Part shown: piece by piece, positions 1-7,983 of the stretch
Position numbering within the stretch: position 1 is the first letter of the stretch
Layout of the letters: every line of letters begins with the position of its first letter
From: Methylomarinum sp964397365
GTDB lineage: Bacteria > Pseudomonadota > Gammaproteobacteria > Methylococcales > Methylomonadaceae
Length of the DNA: 64,000 bases
Assembly (NCBI GenBank): GCA_964397365.1
Contig: CAYNIU010000001.1
Span: forward strand, 1 to 64,000
Direction of reading: 5' to 3'
Notes under the pieces: model-generated
Databases searched by the model: none
What the model was told of the DNA's origin: nothing
Seen by the model: the letters and a program-made list of their open reading frames with translations, nothing else
Position numbers and translations under genes: made by a program

Positions 1-23
1 AATTTTTCAGCTGTTCTGAGATA

Positions 24-1556
24 ATGACGCAAAAATACATAGAAAAAATATTAAGAGCTAAAGTCTATGAGGTGGCCGTGGAAACCCCGCTGGATTTTGC
101 CCCTTTATTGTCAGAACGATTTGGAAACCGGGTATATTTAAAGCGTGAAGACTTACAACCTGTTTTTTCGTTCAAGTTACGTGGCGCCTATAACAAAATG
201 GCTATGCTGAATGAGCAAGAGCGTGCCAATGGGGTGATTGCTGCTTCGGCAGGTAATCATGCCCAAGGTGTTGCTTTGGCAGCTAACAAACTGGGAATCA
301 AGGCGCTGATTGTCATGCCCAGGACAACGCCTGAAATCAAGGTCGAATCAGTCAGAGCTTATGGCGCTAAAATAATTTTGCACGGTGATTCTTATGATGA
401 GGCCTGTGGTTATGCCAAGGAACTTGAAAAAGCAAAAGCTCTGACTTTTGTACATCCTTATGATGATTCTGATGTTATTGCCGGCCAGGGGACGGTGGGT
501 ATGGAAATTTTGCGCCAGCATAATAGTGATGTTGACGCTATTTTTGTTCCGGTCGGAGGTGGTGGGCTTATTGCGGGGGTTGCCGCCTATGTAAAATTTG
601 TCAGGCCAGACACTAAAATTATTGGTGTGGAGCCGGACGATGCCGATTGTCTGCATCGAGCTCTGCTGGCCAGACGTCGTGTGATGATTAAACAAGTGGG
701 TTTGTTTGCCGATGGTGTTGCGGTTAAACAGATTGGAAAGGAACCGTTCAGGTTGGCTCATCGTTTAGTTGATGATGTGATTGTTGTCAATACCGATGAA
801 ATTTGTGCCGCTATCAAGGATATTTTTGATGATACTCGCTCAGTTGCCGAACCTGCTGGTGCCTTAGCAGTTGCCGGTTTAAAGAAATATGTCGAACAAC
901 AGGAGGTAACCGGAAAAACGCTGATAGCCATTGAAAGCGGCGCCAATATTAATTTTGACCGGTTGCGTTATGTTGCTGAACGTACTCAGGTGGGTGAGCA
1001 TCGTGAAATATTACTGGCGGTTGCCATTCCAGAGATACCGGGTAGTTTTCTGAAATTTTGTAAAATACTGGGAAAACGCAGTATTACTGAATTTAATTAT
1101 CGTTATTTCGATAGCAAAACAGCCCAAGTTTTTGTTGGGCTCAGCAGCAGTGGCGCGGAAATGGATAGGGCGGATTTGATTCAGTTACTTGGCGGCGAAG
1201 GCTTTAAGGTGACCGATATGACGGCGAATGAGCTGGCTAAGGATCATATTCGTTATATGGTGGGGGGGCATGCGCCGTGTACGCTTAGTGAAACTATTTA
1301 CAGTCTGCAATTTCCGGAAAGGCCCGGTGCCTTGTTAAAGTTTTTGATATCTATAGGTATTCGCTGGAATATCAGTATGTTCCATTATCGTAATCATGGC
1401 GCGGCTTTTGGTAAGGTGTTAATGGGACTACAAATGACAAAGGTACAGCGAAAAGAGTTCAGGCGGACTTTGGAAACACTGGGCTTTGTCTATCAGGAGG
1501 AAACACTTAATCCGGCTTACCAATTGTTTATTGGAGGACGGGAGAATAGCAAATAG
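24..1556 (+). CDS. ilvA: Threonine ammonia-lyase, biosynthetic
   Basis: PLP enzyme that deaminates L-threonine to 2-oxobutanoate, the first step towards isoleucine; cytoplasmic. Residues about 1-320 form the fold-type II catalytic domain: the Schiff-base lysine is K51 in SFKLRGAY, the substrate loop SAGNHAQG is at 75-82, and the phosphate-binding run GGGG at 178-181. Residues about 325-505 hold two ACT-like regulatory repeats, each with a PGSF/PGAL-type core. This is the long form of the family (510 aa), normally inhibited by isoleucine and activated by valine, and not the short catabolic TdcB form. The window begins only 23 bases upstream, so promoter and partner genes cannot be judged. It converges on the HDOD gene with a 47-base gap. 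Confidence 0.96.
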   Translation: MTQKYIEKILRAKVYEVAVETPLDFAPLLSERFGNRVYLKREDLQPVFSFKLRGAYNKMAMLNEQERANGVIAASAGNHAQGVALAANKLGIKALIVMPRTTPEIKVESVRAYGAKIILHGDSYDEACGYAKELEKAKALTFVHPYDDSDVIAGQGTVGMEILRQHNSDVDAIFVPVGGGGLIAGVAAYVKFVRPDTKIIGVEPDDADCLHRALLARRRVMIKQVGLFADGVAVKQIGKEPFRLAHRLVDDVIVVNTDEICAAIKDIFDDTRSVAEPAGALAVAGLKKYVEQQEVTGKTLIAIESGANINFDRLRYVAERTQVGEHREILLAVAIPEIPGSFLKFCKILGKRSITEFNYRYFDSKTAQVFVGLSSSGAEMDRADLIQLLGGEGFKVTDMTANELAKDHIRYMVGGHAPCTLSETIYSLQFPERPGALLKFLISIGIRWNISMFHYRNHGAAFGKVLMGLQMTKVQRKEFRRTLETLGFVYQEETLNPAYQLFIGGRENSK

Positions 1557-1603
1557 TTTTTCCTTTCTGGAAGATGACTTTTGGCAATTGAAAATCTCGT
1601 TTT

Positions 1604-2884
1604 TTAGCTGATAAATGTTTTTAAGGTATCGTTTATTTTGCTTTTGGCGTTATGCAATATATACAAGGTGTTTTCAGGTGAAAGAGTAATGTTTTTCAGT
1701 TTGCTGGCAGCCGGAATTGAGGTAATGGGGGGTAAGTTTCGGATTGTTTTCTTTTGACTGATTTTGTTGTGTAAACGGGATAAGACGACGATATCGGTCA
1801 GCGACAGGTCGCCTTCGTGGTTTTGATACCAATCATCGGAATTCAGAGCGACTGAAATAAATTCATCGGCAAAATTCCAGTTTTTTAAAATACTCGCGCC
1901 GACCACGCCTTTAACGATTGGGATGGCCTGTTTTATTTCCTCGGCGTTATGAAATTCAGCCGGCAAATTAGCAACAAAGGTAATAAAGGGGATGATGCCT
2001 ATATCACAAATTAACCCAGCCATTAGCGCTTCTTCTGGCTTTTGTTGCTTGCTTTCCTGAGCAAGGACATAGCTTAAGCAGGATAATTTCAGGCTTTCTT
2101 TCCACAAGCGATCCAGATATTTCTTGATATTTGCGGCATTGCTTTTGAAAATTTGTTTGATACTAAAGCTGATAACCAGGTTGCGTGTGGCATTAAGACC
2201 AATTCTGGTAACCGCATCCATACAGCTTTTCGCTGGGTTTAATGTTAAATAAAGAGGGCAATTGGCCACCTCAACCAGTTTTGCCGAAATAACCGGATCC
2301 ATTTGGATGATTTTGACAGCATCGGCAATACTGATGTCTTTTTGCATGGCTTGTCGTAATCTGATCGCTATGTCCGGTAGAGTCGGGATTTCCAGGTTTT
2401 CCTCCATAAAGTACTGGGAAAACAAATGTAACAGGCGATTGTCGTTTAACTCCTGGGGAATATGAAATTCCTGATGATTGGCCTGGGAGTTCATCGACAT
2501 GATTTTATGGGAAACGCGTAAAATGCTGATGTCGGTTTTGGCAATCGCTGATGTGCTATGGGGGCTGCCGCTACATAGCGGAAAATTGGCTTGAGGGCTT
2601 CCTGCTTCAATGTCAAAACTGTTACCGTTGGCATCAACAATAGAGACAGTTCCCTGTAACAAATAGATGACAGATTCCGCTGCTGTATTGATGCTGAAAA
2701 GCGTTTCTTTGGCGGGTAAAACTTCAGATTGTTTTTCCAATGCAAAGGCCTGCAGCTTGTCTTCAGTCAAATTTCTGATTGGAATAAGCTGTCTCAGTAT
2801 GTCTAAGGATATTTTGGAACTGACAAGACTACAGGATGCTTTTGAACTGGTTTTTCCCTTAAAAAAAGACTTTATTGATGCCAT
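1604..2884 (-). CDS. HDOD domain protein with N-terminal cyclic-nucleotide-binding-like domain
   Basis: Cytoplasmic signalling protein of 426 aa. Residues about 30-128 resemble a cyclic-nucleotide-binding (Crp-type) beta-barrel (a YLLQGTVSIVDANG stretch near 75-87). Residues about 165-360 are an HDOD domain, opening with IPTLPDIAIRLRQAM and followed by MDPVISAKLVEVAN. HDOD domains are HD-fold relatives that have lost phosphodiesterase residues and act in signalling. The canonical cNMP phosphate-binding arginine motif is not obvious, so ligand binding is uncertain. The start ATG at 2884 has no strong Shine-Dalgarno. It is separated from aroE by about 115 bases and appears monocistronic. The domain call is good; the biological role is unknown. 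Confidence 0.8.
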   Translation of the reverse strand: MASIKSFFKGKTSSKASCSLVSSKISLDILRQLIPIRNLTEDKLQAFALEKQSEVLPAKETLFSINTAAESVIYLLQGTVSIVDANGNSFDIEAGSPQANFPLCSGSPHSTSAIAKTDISILRVSHKIMSMNSQANHQEFHIPQELNDNRLLHLFSQYFMEENLEIPTLPDIAIRLRQAMQKDISIADAVKIIQMDPVISAKLVEVANCPLYLTLNPAKSCMDAVTRIGLNATRNLVISFSIKQIFKSNAANIKKYLDRLWKESLKLSCLSYVLAQESKQQKPEEALMAGLICDIGIIPFITFVANLPAEFHNAEEIKQAIPIVKGVVGASILKNWNFADEFISVALNSDDWYQNHEGDLSLTDIVVLSRLHNKISQKKTIRNLPPITSIPAASKLKNITLSPENTLYILHNAKSKINDTLKTFIS

Positions 2885-2999
2885 GTTTGTTTTTTAAAGA
2901 TGAGAGGCAAAACAAAATATAGCGACTATATTGTATTTTGTCGGATTTTGATTTGTCCTGAAGTATATCTGAAATATGGACGCTGTTTCGGTTCTATAT

Positions 3000-3836
3000 T
3001 TATACAAAGCTGCGGCGTCCGGCATTCAATAACTCAATTACGGGGCCTGTAACAGGACGAACGCTGCGCCAGATATAAAATGCTTCTGCCGCCTGTTCAA
3101 CCAGCATTCCTAATCCATCCAGACTTTTTGCGGCATGTTGCTGCTGTCCCCATTGTACGAACGTAGTTGCCTCATTGGCGTAAGCCAAATCATAACAACA
3201 GCCGTTGTTTGTCAACAGATTTTCAGGCAGGGGCGGGAGATCATGGGTCAGGCTGGTTGAGGTTGCGTTTAGAATTAAATCAAATTGTTGTCCACTTAGT
3301 TCGTCAAAGCCACAGCCTTGTATAAGACCTGAAGATGAAAATTCCTTGGCCAGTTGCCGGGCTTTGCTAATCGTGCGGTTGGCAATGACAATGCACGCCG
3401 GTGACAGTTCCTGAATCGGCCCGATAATGCCGCGGCTGGCGCCGCCAGCGCCCAATATCAGAATACGGCTGGCAGACAGGGAAATACCATGATTCTGGAT
3501 AAGATCTGTCACCAGACCAATACCGTCAGTATTATCGCCCAGCACTGTACCATCGCTTTGCAGGACGAGAGTGTTGACCGCTTTACTGAGACAAGCCCGT
3601 TCTGTCAGTGTGTCGGCTCGTTGCCACGCAAGCTCTTTTAAAGGTACGGTGCAGTTTAAACCTTTTCCACCCTGAGCAAAGAAAGTGGTGATTGTCTCGT
3701 TAAATGATTCTGCCGGAACATCGCAGGCGAAATAATTTAATTGCTGTGCAGTTTGTTGGGCAAACAACTGATGAATACGAGGAGACTGGCTGTGTTTTAT
3801 CGGATGTCCGAAGACAGCATATTGATCAAGATTCAT
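3000..3836 (-). CDS. aroE: Shikimate dehydrogenase (NADP+)
   Basis: Reduces 3-dehydroshikimate to shikimate in the aromatic amino acid pathway. The shikimate-binding motif SQSPRIH is at 16-22, the catalytic lysine is K67 in TVPLKEL, and the catalytic aspartate is D104 in GDNTDG; these correspond to the Lys-Asp pair of the family. The NADP Rossmann loop GAGGASRG lies at 129-136. Length (278 aa) is typical. The reading frame overlaps the end of the upstream membrane-protein gene by 11 bases, so the two are very probably co-transcribed and translationally coupled. Confidence 0.96.
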   Translation of the reverse strand: MNLDQYAVFGHPIKHSQSPRIHQLFAQQTAQQLNYFACDVPAESFNETITTFFAQGGKGLNCTVPLKELAWQRADTLTERACLSKAVNTLVLQSDGTVLGDNTDGIGLVTDLIQNHGISLSASRILILGAGGASRGIIGPIQELSPACIVIANRTISKARQLAKEFSSSGLIQGCGFDELSGQQFDLILNATSTSLTHDLPPLPENLLTNNGCCYDLAYANEATTFVQWGQQQHAAKSLDGLGMLVEQAAEAFYIWRSVRPVTGPVIELLNAGRRSFV

Positions 3837-4371
3837 TTTGACTGTTGCGTTTGGTTATCCATGCCTCCCAGGAAATGGTGGCCGCTACAATAACAATAGC
3901 GATAAGGGCGTTGATCCACATGAAACTTTCAGAATAGGCAATCACAATAGCTGAAATTCCCAGAAACAAACCAACCAAGCTGAAGTGCCAGCCAATACGA
4001 ATACCATCTAATATGGTTGCCAGAGATAAAATTAGTAAAATAACCAGGCTGGCGCTAACTTCAGATAGCTGGCCGGATTTTTGTAATAGAAACGTTCCGC
4101 CGACGATAAGTAATGAGGCGCTCCAGTGCATAAATTGTTCTTTCAATATGGCGGTAAAATCCACTACATCGTGTTTTTTTGATTGCAGCCAGGCGATTAA
4201 AATAGCGAATAAACCGAACACTACAACCATAATCAACCAATAGGTATAACCATCATCAGGTGAGAAATCGGTTATGCCATTGCCAACTAATGATAATATC
4301 AGCAATAAGATTAGAATGGCTTCTTCAATCTGGAATTTTCTTTGATCATTGATTAATTGATTTTCTTGCAT
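3826..4371 (-). CDS. Multi-pass membrane protein of unknown function, upstream of aroE
   Basis: Small integral membrane protein (181 aa) with about five or six hydrophobic segments: ILILLLILSLVG, YWLIMVVVFGLFAILIAW, LLIVGGTFLL, LVILLILSLATI, a LVGLFLGISAIVIAY stretch and a final LIAIVIVAATISW. A charged N-terminus precedes the first helix. I do not recognise the family. The ATG at 4371 is chosen over the TTG at 4383 because GAGG lies six bases upstream of it. Its 3' end overlaps aroE by 11 bases, which implies coupled expression but need not mean a shared function. Confidence 0.75.
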   Translation of the reverse strand: MQENQLINDQRKFQIEEAILILLLILSLVGNGITDFSPDDGYTYWLIMVVVFGLFAILIAWLQSKKHDVVDFTAILKEQFMHWSASLLIVGGTFLLQKSGQLSEVSASLVILLILSLATILDGIRIGWHFSLVGLFLGISAIVIAYSESFMWINALIAIVIVAATISWEAWITKRNSQNES

Positions 4372-4517
4372 GATAAACCTCAAAAGTTCTTATTTTTTGT
4401 AAGTTCTCAATATGGATAGAGATTCGCGCTGTGAAACCGTTTCAGAGTGTTTGTCAGCCGTGCCCTTTTATTACCTATGGTTTTATGTCTGACAAGTATA
4501 TCTCAAATATGAAATTG

Positions 4518-5534
4518 TTAAATCTTTGACAGCCATTGAGCCGCTGTTTTTGCATAATAAGTTAAAATGGCATCGGCTCCAGCCCGTTTAAAAGCCAGTA
4601 ATGACTCCATAACCACTTGTTTTTCATTCATCCAGTTGTTCATTGATGCCGCTTTCAGCATGGCGTATTCTCCGCTTACCTGATAGGCAAAGGTTGGGGC
4701 ACCAAATTGATGTTTTGCTTGACAGATAATATCGAGATAGGGCAATCCCGGTTTTATCATAATCATATCGGCGCCTTCCTGCAGATCAAGCTGAATTTCC
4801 CGTAAAGCTTCATCGGCATTGGCAGGATCCATTTGATAACTGTATTTGTCGCCGTCACCAAGATTAGCGGATGAGCCGACAGCATCTCTGAATGGCCCGT
4901 AAAAGCTGGAGGCATATTTTGCAGAGTAGGCCAAAATTCGGGTGTTAATATATCGGTTGGCTTCCAAAACCTGCCTGATGGCGCCGATTCTGCCGTCCAT
5001 CATGTCGGAAGGTGCGACTATATCGGCACCTGCTTGCGCATGGGATAACGCCTGTTTGCATAAAACATCGACAGTTTCATCGTTAATAACATAACCGTTA
5101 TCATCCACTAAGCCATCCTGACCGTGCGATGTAAACGGATCCAGTGCGACATCGGTAATGACTCCCAGTTCCGGGAAGCTTTGTTTTAATGCCCGTACAC
5201 AACGCTGAGCCAAGCCTTCGGGGTTGTAGGCTTCTTCAGCGCAGGCTGATTTTTTGCTGTCGCCAGTAACCGGGAAAAGCGCAATCGCAGGGATACCCAG
5301 TTGAGTTAATGTGTGGGCTTCTTCCAGCAAAAAATCAATAGACAATCTTTCAATGCCGGGCATGGACGGAATGGTTTCTTTTTTATTTTGGCCGTCAATT
5401 ACGAACAACGGATAAATCAGATCATCCACTGAAACGGTGTTTTCTCGCATCAGACGACGAGAAAAGGATTGAAAACGCATTCTGCGCATGCGTAAATCAG
5501 GAAAAATAGTGTTATTATGTATAGTTTTTTCCAT
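4518..5534 (-). CDS. hemB: Delta-aminolevulinic acid dehydratase (porphobilinogen synthase)
   Basis: Condenses two 5-aminolevulinates into porphobilinogen in haem/tetrapyrrole synthesis. The two active-site lysines are visible: K206 in AYSAKYASS and K261 in MIMIKPGLP (Schiff-base lysine). The metal-site segment 128-141 reads DVALDPFTSHGQDG. It lacks the three cysteines of zinc-dependent enzymes, placing this protein with the magnesium/potassium-type HemB of many proteobacteria. Length 338 aa is normal. It is divergent from the mlaC-like gene with a 271-base intergenic region that must hold both promoters. Confidence 0.96.
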   Translation of the reverse strand: MEKTIHNNTIFPDLRMRRMRFQSFSRRLMRENTVSVDDLIYPLFVIDGQNKKETIPSMPGIERLSIDFLLEEAHTLTQLGIPAIALFPVTGDSKKSACAEEAYNPEGLAQRCVRALKQSFPELGVITDVALDPFTSHGQDGLVDDNGYVINDETVDVLCKQALSHAQAGADIVAPSDMMDGRIGAIRQVLEANRYINTRILAYSAKYASSFYGPFRDAVGSSANLGDGDKYSYQMDPANADEALREIQLDLQEGADMIMIKPGLPYLDIICQAKHQFGAPTFAYQVSGEYAMLKAASMNNWMNEKQVVMESLLAFKRAGADAILTYYAKTAAQWLSKI

Positions 5535-5805
5535 ATTAATTTATGGTTTATAATATTCAAATATAATTTTTTTGGAATGGAAGCAAGGTTTGTGAGCAAC
5601 TGATACAGAAATTTGATTTGCTTCGGAACTTATAACCATTGTCTTGAACGGGTTATAACAAGAAAGAGAGAGGCGGCTTGGCAACATGATTTTTTTTCAA
5701 GTACGTTCGTCTTTTACTTTGAATCAGGCGGATAAATTCTGAGTAATTGTATCATGTCCGTTGTTTGAAAATGGAAACTATGATACCGAATATTTTGGAG
5801 TCTTT

Positions 5806-6444
5806 ATGAGAATTAACTATTACACCCAATTTGCTTTATTTTTTCTTTTAACAATGGGTATGTCTTTGGCATTGGCCAATGCCAAAGATTTGGCGCCCCC
5901 CCAATTAGCCATTCAAAATGCCTCTAATAAGTTAAAGGACAGGTTGCAGGACGAGTCTTTCACTAAAGATTTTAAACAAATAAATCAGTTTGTCGAAGAT
6001 GTTATTGAGCCACATGTTGATTTTAACCGCATATCGGCACTGGTGCTGGGTAAGCTATGGAGAAAGGCTAGCCCTGAAGAAAGAAGAGATTTTAAAAAAG
6101 AATTTCATACCTTACTGGTGAGAACCTATTCCCGGGCATTTGTTGAATTTAAAGACTGGTCGGTGCGTTTTTTGCCTTTGAAAATGAAAAAAGGCGCAAG
6201 AAAAGTGATTGTCAAAACAGAAATTTTACAACCGGGTATTCAGCCTATTTCTGTAAATTACAGAATGTTGCTGGATAATGGGGTATGGAAAACTTATGAC
6301 ATTATGATTGAGGGCGTCAGTCTGGTGACAAATTACCGGACCAGCTTTAAAAATGAGGTCAGACGCACCGGATCGTTAAAAGCTGTGATTGAAAAACTGG
6401 CAAAACGCAACAAGGAAGCTCTGGCTACAAAAGAAACTTCCTGA
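5806..6444 (+). CDS. MlaC/Ttg2D-like periplasmic phospholipid-binding protein
   Basis: Exported protein of the toluene-tolerance Ttg2/MlaC family, which carries phospholipid between outer and inner membrane. The N-terminus is a signal peptide (charged MRINYY, then a Leu-rich core ending in LALANA near residue 26). The mature part has the family pattern FxxDFxQINxFVEDVIEPHVDFNRIS and WRKASPEERRDFKKEF. The ATG at 5806 is preferred to an upstream in-frame start because TTGGAG lies six bases before it and because it begins the signal peptide. Unusually, no mlaABDEF genes are adjacent, so it is an orphan copy. The specific lipid role is by family only. Confidence 0.82.
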   Translation: MRINYYTQFALFFLLTMGMSLALANAKDLAPPQLAIQNASNKLKDRLQDESFTKDFKQINQFVEDVIEPHVDFNRISALVLGKLWRKASPEERRDFKKEFHTLLVRTYSRAFVEFKDWSVRFLPLKMKKGARKVIVKTEILQPGIQPISVNYRMLLDNGVWKTYDIMIEGVSLVTNYRTSFKNEVRRTGSLKAVIEKLAKRNKEALATKETS

Positions 6445-6549
6445 CGCCGTTTTGATCTATCTAAAACAGACTTTCGGTCATGGTGTTATGTTTCCGGTAT
6501 TGCGGGCGGATTGATTGTCGTTAGAGCAGCGCTATTTTTGTAGCGACGG

Positions 6550-6725
6550 TTAAGATTATTTGTATCTCTGCTCGTCCGGTATTTATTGAGCGGGTGCAGG
6601 CTATGGATTGATCAGGACGCGTCAATACCTCCCTGTAACTCTGTGCAACATTCTTGGCACAAGCCTGATCAATCCATAGCCTGAACCCACCTTTTTTGGG
6701 GGACGAGTGGTTACGATTATTTGAC
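6550..6725. repeat. Palindromic repeat element, family B, copy 1
   Basis: Imperfect inverted repeat with two levels of symmetry. The inner arms are perfect 20-mers at 6597-6616 and 6664-6683 (arm begins CAGGCTATGG). The outer arms at about 6550-6577 and 6701-6725 share a GGACGAG / CTCGTCC core and an ATTATTTG end. The 47-base centre includes AATACCTCCCTGTA. The inner arms and centre recur near 43.4-43.7 kb (inverted) and 46.3 kb. The structure resembles a non-autonomous MITE with no coding capacity. Confidence 0.75.
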
Positions 6726-6822
6726 ATTTTAACTGTGTATAAATGCGTAAACCCGACATTTGTAAAATGGAGCTGAAATCGTATAGAAATAATTCACGCC
6801 ACTGCTATTGAAAACTTTTCCT

Positions 6823-6846
6823 TCAATTAATTACGCTGAGTAGTGA
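6823..6846. repeat. Terminal fragment of repeat family A
   Basis: These 24 bases are the reverse complement of the left end of the family A element at 21664 (shared AATTAATTACGCTGAGTA core). The rest of the element is absent, so this is a solo end left by decay or deletion. Confidence 0.6.
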
Positions 6847-6967
6847 CACAAATTTTAACGAATCAATATGAGTAAAAGGAATCAATCGTTAAATAAAGAT
6901 AACCCTGTGGTCTCTGTGTCAAAAAATATTGCCTTACCGACTTGAAACAACATAGACCCAAGTAAAC

Positions 6968-7942
6968 ATGATGATGGATTATCGACCATTATATAACGCT
7001 TTACGAGAAGCTAATCTGGAGTCCTGGGCTGACATGTTACCGTTTCAACTTCAGCAGGCGTTTGATAACAAACATCATGGAAATTTAAGTCAATGGAAAC
7101 AAACGCTTACGCAAGTTGAAACATTGACGCCCTCCATGACGGATATTGTTAATGGTGTTAAAATCGGGTTGGCTGCGGATTTATCTGAAGCGCAACAGAT
7201 TAACCTTGAACAAACATTAAAAAAGCTGTTGCCCTGGCGTAAAGGCCCTTATTATCTGTTTGGTATTCATCTGGATACAGAATGGCGTTCAGACTGGAAA
7301 TGGGAACGCTTGCAAAACCATATTACTCCTCTGACCAATCGCATGGTTTTGGATGTCGGTTGCGGTAACGGTTATCATTGTTGGCGAATGTTGGGAGCTG
7401 GAGCCAGGCTGGTCGTAGGCATAGACCCTTACTTGTTGAATGTGATGCAGTTTCAGGCCATCGGCAAACTTTATGGCAATGCGCCTGTTTTTGTGCTGCC
7501 ATTGGGTATTGAAGAACTTCCGGCAAGGATTGAAGCTTTTGATACTGTATTTTCAATGGGGGTGTTGTATCATCGCCGTTCGCCGATTGATCATTTGCTG
7601 GAGCTGAAAGGATGTTTACGGCCGGGTGGGGAGCTGGTTCTGGAAACACTGATAATTGAAGGTTCTGAAGGACAAGTGCTGTTACCGCCGGGACGTTATG
7701 CCAGAATGCGGAATGTCTGGTTTTTACCCAGTTGTGATACGCTCGTCAGTTGGCTGCATCGCTGTGGATTTTATAATGTACGTTTGCTGGATGTGACCCG
7801 AACCACTATTCAGGAACAGCGCACAACGCAATGGATGCCGTTTTATTCATTAAAGGATTTTCTGACTCCCGATAACAAAGATCTGACCTGTGAAGGTCTG
7901 CCGGCGCCGACCAGGGCGGTCTTTACAGCCTTGGTCGATTAA
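6968..7942 (+). CDS. cmoB: tRNA U34 carboxymethyltransferase
   Basis: Transfers a carboxymethyl group from carboxy-S-adenosylmethionine to 5-hydroxyuridine at tRNA position 34, making cmo5U. The SAM-type Rossmann motif VLDVGCGNGYHCWRM lies around residues 121-135. The family landmarks LPWRKGPYYLFGIHLDTEWRS (substrate-binding N-terminal part) and VFSMGVLYHRRSPIDHL are present. Length 324 aa matches the family. Its usual partner cmoA, which makes the cofactor, is not next to it. Three consecutive ATG codons open the frame; the first is used here. Confidence 0.95.
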   Translation: MMMDYRPLYNALREANLESWADMLPFQLQQAFDNKHHGNLSQWKQTLTQVETLTPSMTDIVNGVKIGLAADLSEAQQINLEQTLKKLLPWRKGPYYLFGIHLDTEWRSDWKWERLQNHITPLTNRMVLDVGCGNGYHCWRMLGAGARLVVGIDPYLLNVMQFQAIGKLYGNAPVFVLPLGIEELPARIEAFDTVFSMGVLYHRRSPIDHLLELKGCLRPGGELVLETLIIEGSEGQVLLPPGRYARMRNVWFLPSCDTLVSWLHRCGFYNVRLLDVTRTTIQEQRTTQWMPFYSLKDFLTPDNKDLTCEGLPAPTRAVFTALVD

Positions 7943-7946
7943 TTCG

Positions 7947-7983
7947 GTGCGCCCGGAACCCGTGAATAAATCAGCGATTTTCT
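7947..7983. repeat. Fragment of repeat family D (AATAAATCAGCG motif)
   Basis: A short stretch containing GAATAAATCAGCGATT, the same block found at 25.77 kb and, in this orientation, near 37.49 kb. It lies in the 39-base gap between the converging cmoB and hybrid kinase genes. Confidence 0.4.

Larger units (their letters stand above)
6445..6967. other. Non-coding intergenic region carrying two repeat fragments
   Basis: This 523-base gap between the mlaC-like gene and cmoB holds a long imperfect palindrome (listed separately) and a 24-base end fragment of a second repeat family. Short open frames inside the palindrome also occur in its other copy near 43.5 kb and are artefacts of the repeat. 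The last ~100 bases before cmoB are AT-rich and must contain its promoter, but no clear -35/-10 pair stands out. Confidence 0.6.

Noticed and set aside
6521..6727. Open frame containing RLWIDQ, with a similar frame at 43452-43640
   Set aside because: Both frames read through the inverted arms of repeat family B; the shared peptide reflects the repeat and not a gene.
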